A stretch of DNA of 6,118 bases from Pelagibacteraceae bacterium. Its GTDB lineage: Bacteria; Pseudomonadota; Alphaproteobacteria; Pelagibacterales; Pelagibacteraceae. Positions 1 through 5,545 of this stretch are shown here, in pieces. The stretch covers positions 25,956 through 32,073 of the forward strand of contig NYVZ01000006.1 of NCBI GenBank assembly GCA_002684895.1, given 5' to 3'. The position numbers and the translations under genes are program-made. Positions within the stretch are counted from its first letter, which is position 1. Each line of letters starts with the position of its first letter. Below the pieces are notes generated by a model. It was not told the DNA's origin. It was given only the letters and a program-made list of their open reading frames with translations, and did no database searches.

Positions 1-482
1 ACAGCTGTGACTAGTTCATCTTTTTTTAATGCTGTTTCAAACATCCCTTTAAAAAACTTTTCTGCATCGATCTTTCTGTTTGATGTATGAATTACTGCGT
101 TTAACGCAATACATGCTGATGGATAACATGCGCTCGGATCATTGTTTGCTATTGAACCACCTAGCGTCCCTTTATTTCTGACTTGCATATCTCCAATACC
201 ACCTGCCAAAGCTGCTAAAGCTGGAATTGCCTTAATTACATCTTTAGATGAAGCAACCTCTGCATGCTTCGTCGCGGCACCTATCTTAACTGACTTTCCA
301 CTTACCTTTATACCTTGTAGATCTTTGATGTTTTTTACATTAATTACATCGCTAAAACTTGATAATCTAAGCTTCATCGATGGAATTAGAGTTTGTCCGC
401 CTGACAAAAAGGCTGAGTTTTTAGATGCAGCTTTAACTGCTTCTTTTACACTTTTTGCTTCGTGAAAATTAAATTGTTTCAT
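1..482 (-). CDS. coxM: FAD-binding medium subunit of a CO-dehydrogenase-like molybdenum hydroxylase (CoxM), 3' end cut by window edge
   Basis: The first 160 codons are visible; the reading frame is still open at base 1. It begins MKQFNFHEAK. Two flavin-contact motifs of the CoxM/XDH FAD domain are present: SGGQTLIP at residues 27-34 and the NKGTLGGSIANNDPSACYP segment at 103-121, where TLGGS should contact the FAD pyrophosphate. Full CoxM proteins are usually about 260-290 residues, so roughly 100 residues, including the C-terminal CO_deh_flav_C domain, lie outside the window. The family takes electrons from the iron-sulfur subunit onto FAD and passes them to the respiratory chain. The ATG at 482 is supported by a G-rich ribosome site (486-493) and lies 17 bases after the coxL stop, so it is cotranscribed as the last visible gene of the operon. 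Identity as a CoxM-family subunit is secure; the substrate of the enzyme is not. Confidence 0.93.
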   Translation of the reverse strand, partial: MKQFNFHEAKSVKEAVKAASKNSAFLSGGQTLIPSMKLRLSSFSDVINVKNIKDLQGIKVSGKSVKIGAATKHAEVASSKDVIKAIPALAALAGGIGDMQVRNKGTLGGSIANNDPSACYPSACIALNAVIHTSNRKIDAEKFFKGMFETALKKDELVTA

Positions 483-485
483 TGT

Positions 486-493
486 CCCCCCTT
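486..493 (-). promoter_or_regulatory. Ribosome binding site of coxM
   Basis: On the minus strand the 17-base coxL-coxM gap reads AAAAGGGGGGACA directly before the ATG at 482. The AAGGGG part can pair with the 16S rRNA tail at about 5 bases from the start. The six-G run is unusual in such an AT-rich window. Confidence 0.5.
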
Positions 494-499
494 TTGAAA

Positions 500-2875
500 C
501 TATGCAGCCTTTCTAGCTGATTTACTTTTCTCTTTAAGCGCTTTCCAAACTTTCTCGGCAGTCGCTGGCATTGTTACCTCAGTACCAATTGCATCAACTA
601 CAGCATTCATTACTGCCGGTGGAGATGCTATTGCACCTGCTTCGCCGCAACCCTTAACACCTAACGGATTTGATGTTGCTGGCGTACAAGTATAATCAAT
701 TCGAAACTCTGGAAAATTATCTGCTCTTGGCATGCAATAATCCATATAAGATGCTGTCACTAATTGACCAGTTTCATCATAATATGCATTTTCATATAAA
801 GCTTGACCAATTCCTTGAGCTAATCCACCATGAATTTGCCCTTCAACAATCATTGGGTTGATTAGATTTCCAAAATCATCAACACAAGTATAAGTGTCAA
901 CTTTAGTTTCACCAGTTGTTGGATCAACTTCTACTTCACAAATATGTGAACCCGCTGGGAAAGAAAAGTTAACTGGATCGTAAAATGCAGTTTCTTTTAA
1001 TCCTGGCTCCATACCTTCTGGCAATGGTGATTTAATTTCTCCATAAGTACCTGGTAAGTAACATGCAAATGCTATTTCACCGATTGTTTTTTTCTTGTTA
1101 GTATTAGGTACAATAAATTCACCATCTTTAAATTCAATTTCATCTACTTTTGCTTCAAGCATATTTGCGGCTACTGCTTTTCCTTTTTCAACTATTTTAT
1201 CACAAGCTTTAGCAATCGCAGTTCCGCCAACCGCAAGTGATCTTGATCCATAGGTACCCATTCCAAATGGTCCTTTATCCGTATCACCATGTACTAATTC
1301 TATGTTTTCCATTGGAACACCTAATTTATCAGCTACTATCTGACCAAATGTAGTGTCATGACTTTGTCCGTGACTATGTGTGCCTGTAAATACTGAAATG
1401 TTGCCTGTTGGGTTAAATCTAATTTCTGCAGACTCCCAAAGTCCAACTCCAGCACCAAGTGACATTACCGCAGCTGAGGGTGCAATACCACATGCTTCAA
1501 CATATGTTGAAAAACCAATTCCTCTAAGCTTTCCTTTAGCTGCAGACTCCGCTTTTCTTTTTTCAAAACTTGAATAATCTGCCAAGTTTAGAGCTTTATC
1601 AAGGTGTGCATCATAATTACCTGAGTCAATATTATGAACTAAACACTGTTGGTGAGGAAATTGTTTAATAAAATTTTTCTTTCTAAATTCTGCTCTGTCC
1701 ATTCCTAATTCTTTTGCAGCTTTATCCATAATTCTTTCAATTAAATAAGTTGCTTCTGGACGACCTGCTCCACGATATGCATCTACAGGTGCAGTGTTTG
1801 TGTATACTGCTTTTACATTACAGTAAGCTGTTGGAATATTGTATAGACCAATTACTAATGGACCATATAAGTATGTTGGTGTTACTGTTGCAAATAACGA
1901 TGCATAACCACCAAGGTTTGCAATTGTATCAACTTTTAAACCTATAACTGTTCCATCATTTTTTATAGCAATAGAGCAGTTTGTGACATGATCTCGCCCA
2001 TGACAATCAGATAAAAATGATTCTGTTCTTTCACAAACCCATTTGACGGGACGTTGTAATCTTTTTGCTGCCCAAGCCATTATTACATCTTCAGAGTAAG
2101 GGTAAATTTTTGATCCAAATCCTCCACCAACATCTGGTGCAACAACTCTAAATTTGTGTTCTGGATGTACTGCATTAAAAGCTGACATAACTAGTCTTGA
2201 TAAGTGAGGGTTCTGACTTGTTGTATATAAAGTTAATTCCTCTGAAGAAGGATTATAATCACCAATAGAAGCTCTAGGTTCCATTGCATTTGGTACTAGT
2301 CGATTGTTTAAAATATCCATGTTAACAACTTTATCAGCGCTTGCGAATGCTTCATCTGTTTTGGTTTTGTCTCCAAGCTCCCAATCGAAACATAAATTCT
2401 TTTCAATACCTTCATGTATAACATCTGAATTCATTGCTTCAGCTGTACTTGCTACTGCTTTTAAAACTTTGTAATCAACCTTTACTAAATCTGCTGCATC
2501 TTTTGCTTCTTGTAGAGTTTCAGCTACAACTAATGCAATATGATCTCCAACATAATTTACAGAGTCTGTTGCTAATGGAGGATGCGCAGGACATTTCATA
2601 TCTGTACCGTCCTTACTTACTATTTTCCATCCAGCTATAAGACCGCCAATTTTATCATCTTGCATGTCTTTACCGGTTAACACATCAACAACCCCAGCAG
2701 CCTTTTTAGCTTTTGAAGTGTCTATTGCTTTAATTTTGGCCCTCGCATGAGGTGACCTGATAAAAACAGCGTGTAACTGATTATGTAAATTTATATCCGC
2801 AGTGTATCGACCTCTACCTGTTAAAAACTTTTTATCTTCTTTTCTCTCAACTTTAGACCCAATCATGCTTGCCAT
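500..2875 (-). CDS. coxL: Molybdopterin-binding large subunit, form II CO-dehydrogenase-like / xanthine dehydrogenase family (CoxL)
   Basis: Complete 791-residue protein, a normal length for CoxL. The N-terminus (VERKEDKKFLTGRGRY, about residues 9-24) opens the aldehyde oxidase/xanthine dehydrogenase a/b hammerhead domain, which runs to about 140; the rest is the molybdopterin-binding region. Visible family motifs are SQNPHLSR (220-227), GGGFGSK (250-256), AYRGAGR (366-372), GQSHDTTF (503-510), TYGSRS (541-546) and GCGEAG (742-747), in which Glu745 is the expected catalytic base beside Mo. AYRGAGR is the form II signature: true CO dehydrogenases have AYXCSFR, with a cysteine that holds Cu. 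Gly369 occupies that position here. The protein is thus a cytoplasmic Mo hydroxylase subunit working with CoxS and CoxM, with unknown substrate. The start at 2875 has an AGGAGA site 9 bases upstream; the alternative Met4 is worse placed. Stop TAG. Confidence 0.95.
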   Translation of the reverse strand: MASMIGSKVERKEDKKFLTGRGRYTADINLHNQLHAVFIRSPHARAKIKAIDTSKAKKAAGVVDVLTGKDMQDDKIGGLIAGWKIVSKDGTDMKCPAHPPLATDSVNYVGDHIALVVAETLQEAKDAADLVKVDYKVLKAVASTAEAMNSDVIHEGIEKNLCFDWELGDKTKTDEAFASADKVVNMDILNNRLVPNAMEPRASIGDYNPSSEELTLYTTSQNPHLSRLVMSAFNAVHPEHKFRVVAPDVGGGFGSKIYPYSEDVIMAWAAKRLQRPVKWVCERTESFLSDCHGRDHVTNCSIAIKNDGTVIGLKVDTIANLGGYASLFATVTPTYLYGPLVIGLYNIPTAYCNVKAVYTNTAPVDAYRGAGRPEATYLIERIMDKAAKELGMDRAEFRKKNFIKQFPHQQCLVHNIDSGNYDAHLDKALNLADYSSFEKRKAESAAKGKLRGIGFSTYVEACGIAPSAAVMSLGAGVGLWESAEIRFNPTGNISVFTGTHSHGQSHDTTFGQIVADKLGVPMENIELVHGDTDKGPFGMGTYGSRSLAVGGTAIAKACDKIVEKGKAVAANMLEAKVDEIEFKDGEFIVPNTNKKKTIGEIAFACYLPGTYGEIKSPLPEGMEPGLKETAFYDPVNFSFPAGSHICEVEVDPTTGETKVDTYTCVDDFGNLINPMIVEGQIHGGLAQGIGQALYENAYYDETGQLVTASYMDYCMPRADNFPEFRIDYTCTPATSNPLGVKGCGEAGAIASPPAVMNAVVDAIGTEVTMPATAEKVWKALKEKSKSARKAA

Positions 2876-2884
2876 TTTTATTTT

Positions 2885-2890
2885 TCTCCT
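2885..2890 (-). promoter_or_regulatory. Ribosome binding site deciding the coxL start
   Basis: The minus strand carries AGGAGA 9 bases before the ATG at 2875, in the 30-base coxS-coxL gap. It favours Met1 over Met4 (ATG at 2866), which would be 18 bases away. It is the strongest Shine-Dalgarno sequence in the window, consistent with high translation of the large subunit. Confidence 0.75.
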
Positions 2891-2905
2891 TTTTGTTTTT
2901 TATTA

Positions 2906-3367
2906 TTAAACTTTTCCTATTGCGCCTTTAACTGAAGCAACAATATTTTGATAACCAGTACAACGACAAATGTTACCCTCTAATCCTTTTCTTATTTCTT
3001 CATCACTTGGATTCTTATGAGTTTTCAATAAGTCAATTGAGCTCATCACCATTCCAGGAGTACAATAACCGCACTGTAATCCATGATGTTTTTTAAAAGA
3101 TTCTTGAACTGGATGTAATTTTCCTTCTTTTTCTAAACCTTCAATCGTTGTAACGTCAGCGCCATTCGCGTCAGCAGCTAGCATTGTACAACTTTTTACA
3201 GATTTTCCGTTTACGTGAACAACGCATGATCCGCACTGACTTGTGTCACATCCAACATGCGTTCCTGTTAAATTTAAATTTTCTCTGATAAAAGAAACCA
3301 ACAAAGTGTTGTCGGCAACTTCCTTTTCAATTTTATTTTCGTTTACTTTAAGTGTGATTTTTACCAT
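2906..3367 (-). CDS. coxS: Iron-sulfur small subunit (2x[2Fe-2S]) of CO-dehydrogenase-like molybdenum hydroxylase (CoxS)
   Basis: Complete 153-residue protein, within the normal 150-165 range. The N-terminal half is a plant-type ferredoxin domain with cluster ligands Cys40, Cys45, Cys48 and Cys60 (GCDTSQCGSC). The C-terminal half is the [2Fe-2S]-binding helical domain with Cys99, Cys102, Cys134 and Cys136 (QCGYCTPGM and CRCTGYQ). All eight ligands are intact. In this family the subunit carries electrons from the Mo centre of CoxL to FAD of CoxM. It lies 30 bases before coxL, so the two are surely cotranscribed. The ATG at 3367 has an AGGGGAAG site 7 bases upstream. A good match to form I and form II CoxS alike, so by itself it does not tell which substrate is used. 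Confidence 0.96.
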   Translation of the reverse strand: MVKITLKVNENKIEKEVADNTLLVSFIRENLNLTGTHVGCDTSQCGSCVVHVNGKSVKSCTMLAADANGADVTTIEGLEKEGKLHPVQESFKKHHGLQCGYCTPGMVMSSIDLLKTHKNPSDEEIRKGLEGNICRCTGYQNIVASVKGAIGKV

Positions 3368-3374
3368 TATTAAA

Positions 3375-3382
3375 CTTCCCCT
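3375..3382 (-). promoter_or_regulatory. Ribosome binding site of coxS
   Basis: The minus strand reads AGGGGAAG, 7 bases before the ATG at 3367, which supports that start. Confidence 0.6.
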
Positions 3383-3397
3383 ATAAATTTATTCTCT

Positions 3398-3427
3398 CAT
3401 ATAAAGATTAAAAAACAAGAGTGTCAG
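3398..3427 (-). promoter_or_regulatory. Candidate sigma-70-type promoter for coxSLM
   Basis: In the 81-base coxG-coxS gap the minus strand holds CTGACA (3427-3422, five of six to TTGACA). An 18-base spacer and TATATG (3403-3398, four of six to TATAAT) follow. Transcription would begin near 3391, leaving a leader of about 24 bases that contains the coxS ribosome site. This would let the catalytic subunits be made separately from CoxG. AT-rich DNA yields such matches by chance, so this is only a candidate. Confidence 0.35.
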
Positions 3428-3448
3428 AATAATTCAATTATAAGTTGT

Positions 3449-4003
3449 TTAGTAAATAGCTAATAAAATTAAGCCTAAAGAAACTAATGTTGCAACTGCA
3501 TAAATTATTTTTTTGTTAAATTTAGTGGCTGTAACAGAACTGCTCTGTTTAGGGGCTGATAAACCTGCCGGAGAAACCTCGTCAGTGAATTTTCCAAAAA
3601 AAATATCTGCCATTTTTTTAGCAGTCATATCAATTAATCTACTACCTACTTGAGCTATTTTACCTCCAACATTTGCTTCCACATCATAAGTTAATATTGT
3701 TTGGCCACCCTCTTCTGTTAAAGCAACTTTAGCTTCACCTGATGCAAAACCCACTGGAGAATTTCCTTGTCCAACTAAAGTGTAGCTGTTTGGCGGATTT
3801 AAATCCTGTAACTCAACTTCGCCTGTAAAACTTGCGTTAAATGGCCCAATTTTATTAGTCGCTGTGGCTGTAAAACTGGTGTCAGAGTTTTTTTTAAATT
3901 CTTCACATCCAGGGATGCATTTTTGTAGAACATCGGGATTATTTAGTGCCTCCCAAACGGTTTGTTTATCTGTTGGAATTTTGTAAGAACCTGATAATTT
4001 CAT
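3449..4003 (-). CDS. coxG: CoxG-like SRPBCC-fold protein with C-terminal membrane anchor
   Basis: Complete 184-residue protein. Residues 1 to about 142 match the CoxG (carbon monoxide dehydrogenase subunit G) branch of the SRPBCC/START-like fold: MKLSGSYKIP at the N-terminus, the CIPGCEE motif (29-35), GSPVGFASG-like strands (81-89) and the QVGSRLIDMTAKKMADIFF C-terminal helix (118-136). A Ser/Pro/Thr/Lys linker (about 143-165) leads to one hydrophobic segment (about 166-183) ending in AIY at the C-terminus. In Oligotropha (Afipia) carboxidovorans CoxG is needed to hold CO dehydrogenase on the cytoplasmic membrane. The tail here suits the same role: protein body in the cytoplasm, held by a tail anchor. 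It precedes coxS by 81 bases on the same strand. The ATG at 4003 has no Shine-Dalgarno sequence; see the divergent promoter at 4004-4026. The family match is firm, the exact partner and any ligand are inferred. Confidence 0.88.
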   Translation of the reverse strand: MKLSGSYKIPTDKQTVWEALNNPDVLQKCIPGCEEFKKNSDTSFTATATNKIGPFNASFTGEVELQDLNPPNSYTLVGQGNSPVGFASGEAKVALTEEGGQTILTYDVEANVGGKIAQVGSRLIDMTAKKMADIFFGKFTDEVSPAGLSAPKQSSSVTATKFNKKIIYAVATLVSLGLILLAIY

Positions 4004-4026
4004 TTTAGGATCTTATAATTATTTTT
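4004..4026. promoter_or_regulatory. Divergent promoter with shared palindromic -10 core; both transcripts probably leaderless
   Basis: Only 23 bases separate the ATG of coxG (minus, 4003) from the ATG of the DUF1244 gene (plus, 4027). A TTATAA palindrome lies at 4013-4018. The plus strand reads a perfect TATAAT at 4014-4019, 7 bases before the DUF1244 ATG; the minus strand reads TATAAG at 4017-4012, 8 bases before the coxG ATG. With normal -10 to start spacing, both RNAs would begin within about 2 bases of the start codon. Neither gene has a usable Shine-Dalgarno sequence, which fits leaderless translation. No convincing -35 box is seen on the plus strand at 16-18 bases. Confidence 0.55.
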
Positions 4027-4272
4027 ATGAATGAAGCTACAAAAAAAGAAATACAATCAAAAACGTTGGAAAGACTTATAAACCATCTCAGGGAAAGAAA
4101 AGATGTTCAAAATATAGATCTTATGAACTTGGCTGGTTTTTGTAGAAATTGTCTTTCTAAATGGTTTAGAGAAGAAGCTGAGAAAAAGGGAATTGATATT
4201 TCAGACCCAGATTCTCGAGAGCATGTTTATGGTATGCCTTATTCAGAATGGAAAGATAAATATCAAAAATGA
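4027..4272 (+). CDS. DUF1244 family protein
   Basis: An 81-residue soluble protein that matches the DUF1244 family, a small conserved proteobacterial family with no known function. The family core is clear: helical N-terminal half with LINHLRERKDVQNIDLMNLA (about 17-36), the FCRNCLSKWF motif (38-47) with Cys39 and Cys42, then a charged helix and the VYGMPYSEWK motif near the C-terminus (67-76). The CxxC pair could bind a metal or be redox active, but a lone pair of cysteines proves neither. There is no signal peptide or membrane segment. It starts 7 bases after a TATAAT box without a ribosome site, and its stop overlaps the next start by ATGA, so it heads a three-gene run ending in rlmN. Family assignment is firm, function unknown. 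Confidence 0.9.
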   Translation: MNEATKKEIQSKTLERLINHLRERKDVQNIDLMNLAGFCRNCLSKWFREEAEKKGIDISDPDSREHVYGMPYSEWKDKYQK

Positions 4273-4457
4273 TAGTTTCACTCACTGAAGTATTATTGTT
4301 TTTTATTCTAGTAACATTGATTGCATATTATTTTATACCATGGAAAAAATTTACAAAGGCACCATTTATTAAACTTTTAAATTTTTGGGTGCAAAGTGTA
4401 ATGTTCGCAGTACTATTAGTGGGTGCAACTTATTACGCAATTAACAAGATATTCTAA
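4269..4457 (+). CDS. Small two-helix membrane protein, function unknown
   Basis: A 62-residue protein I do not recognise. It has two hydrophobic segments, about residues 5-23 and 40-58, joined by a short loop holding Lys26, Lys27, Lys30 and Lys35. By the positive-inside rule the loop would be cytoplasmic and both ends periplasmic, giving a helical hairpin in the inner membrane. The start overlaps the stop of the DUF1244 gene (ATGA, 4269-4272), so translation is probably coupled, and rlmN begins 11 bases after its stop. That tight placement and a sensible membrane-protein composition argue that it is a real gene. It could be a partner of the DUF1244 protein or just an operon passenger. Confidence 0.72.
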   Translation: MIVSLTEVLLFFILVTLIAYYFIPWKKFTKAPFIKLLNFWVQSVMFAVLLVGATYYAINKIF

Positions 4458-4468
4458 ATTTCATCAGA

Positions 4469-5545
4469 ATGGTTAATTTTGCTGATCTAAATTATTTAGA
4501 TTTAAAACAGATAATTTCTAATATTTTTTTAAATCTTGATAAAAAAAAAATTTCTATGCGTACAAACCAAATATGGAAATTTTATTATCAAAAAGGATAT
4601 TTTGACCCAAAACTTTTTTCAAATTTACCTGAGGAAATTTTACAAAAACTAAAAGAAGAAATTAATTTCGATAGACCAAAAATAAAAAATAAACAAATAT
4701 CAAATGACGGAACGATCAAATGGTTATTGGAATTGAATGATAAAAATTTAGTCGAAACTGTATATATTCCTTCCGATAACCATGCCACTTTATGTATCTC
4801 ATCACAAGTTGGTTGTACTTTAAATTGTAAATTCTGTCATACAGGAGTTCAGCCTTTAGTTAAAAATCTATCAGCACATGAAATTGTAAATCAGATTTTA
4901 ATTGCAAAGGATGAGCTCAAAGAATGGGATAAAGAAAAAAAAATTAACAATATTGTTTATATGGGTATGGGAGAGCCATTTTATAACTTTGAGAATATAA
5001 AAAAATCTATTGAAATTTTAAAAGACATGAATGGTTTAGGTTTTTCAAATAAAAGAATTACAGTTTCAACTTCGGGAATATCTCCAAATATTAAAAAAGC
5101 TGCTAAGGAAATTGGTACTTATCTTGCGCTATCTTTACATGCACCTAATAATAAAATTAGAGATTCAATCATGCCAATAAATAAGAAATATAATATTGAG
5201 GATGTAATTAAACATTGCAAAGAATATGCAATAGAGAATGGAGAAAAGATATTTATTGAATATGTTCTGTTAAAAGATGTTAATGATAGCGAAGAGTGTG
5301 CGAAACAACTTTCAAAAATAATGTCACAATTTCCATGCAAATTAAATTTAATTCAATTTAATCCGTGGCCAGGAGTAAAGTACAAAACTTCCTCAACTGA
5401 ACAAACTTCTAAGTTTATGAACATAATAAAAGGTTATGGTCATATTGTTACTATAAGGAAATCTAGAGGTGATGATATTTTAGGTGCTTGTGGCCAATTA
5501 AAGACCGCAAGCGAGCGTGAGAAGAGATTAACACTTCTTAAGTGA
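4469..5545 (+). CDS. rlmN: Dual-specificity 23S rRNA/tRNA adenine-C2 methyltransferase RlmN (radical SAM)
   Basis: Complete 358-residue protein, close to the usual 350-385. RlmN methylates C2 of A2503 in 23S rRNA (E. coli numbering) and of A37 in some tRNAs, using two S-adenosylmethionine molecules. The N-terminal helical domain (about 1-90) is followed by the radical SAM core. Its [4Fe-4S] ligands are Cys116, Cys120 and Cys123 in VGCTLNCKFC, and GMGEP (166-170) is the SAM-binding turn. Both special cysteines are present: Cys341 in RGDDILGACGQL, the residue that carries the methyl group, and Cys109, seven residues before the first cluster Cys as in E. coli. The HTGVQPLVKNLS stretch is typical of alphaproteobacterial RlmN. 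The gene follows the small membrane protein by 11 bases without a clear ribosome site and its last 18 bases overlap the convergent znuA. It contains runs of ten A (4541-4550) and nine A (4935-4943). Confidence 0.97.
   Translation: MVNFADLNYLDLKQIISNIFLNLDKKKISMRTNQIWKFYYQKGYFDPKLFSNLPEEILQKLKEEINFDRPKIKNKQISNDGTIKWLLELNDKNLVETVYIPSDNHATLCISSQVGCTLNCKFCHTGVQPLVKNLSAHEIVNQILIAKDELKEWDKEKKINNIVYMGMGEPFYNFENIKKSIEILKDMNGLGFSNKRITVSTSGISPNIKKAAKEIGTYLALSLHAPNNKIRDSIMPINKKYNIEDVIKHCKEYAIENGEKIFIEYVLLKDVNDSEECAKQLSKIMSQFPCKLNLIQFNPWPGVKYKTSSTEQTSKFMNIIKGYGHIVTIRKSRGDDILGACGQLKTASEREKRLTLLK

Noticed and set aside
142..465. A 107-codon plus-strand open frame
   Set aside because: It lies wholly antisense to coxM, whose flavin motifs are clear on the minus strand, and its product looks like no known protein.
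670..2640. Several plus-strand open frames of 63-68 codons inside coxL
   Set aside because: They are shadows of the strongly conserved coxL frame, rich in Leu/His runs typical of antisense reading, with no ribosome sites.
500..3367. A genuine form I, CO-oxidising dehydrogenase
   Set aside because: The active-site loop is AYRGAGR rather than AYXCSFR, and gene order is S-L-M instead of M-S-L.
3429..3441. ATAATTCAATTAT, a 13-base palindrome downstream of coxG that might be an operator or terminator stem
   Set aside because: Arms of only six A/T bases with a one-base centre are expected by chance here, cannot form a stable RNA hairpin and have no T-run.
4588..5340. Two minus-strand open frames inside rlmN
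   Set aside because: Antisense to an intact rlmN with all catalytic cysteines; no independent support.
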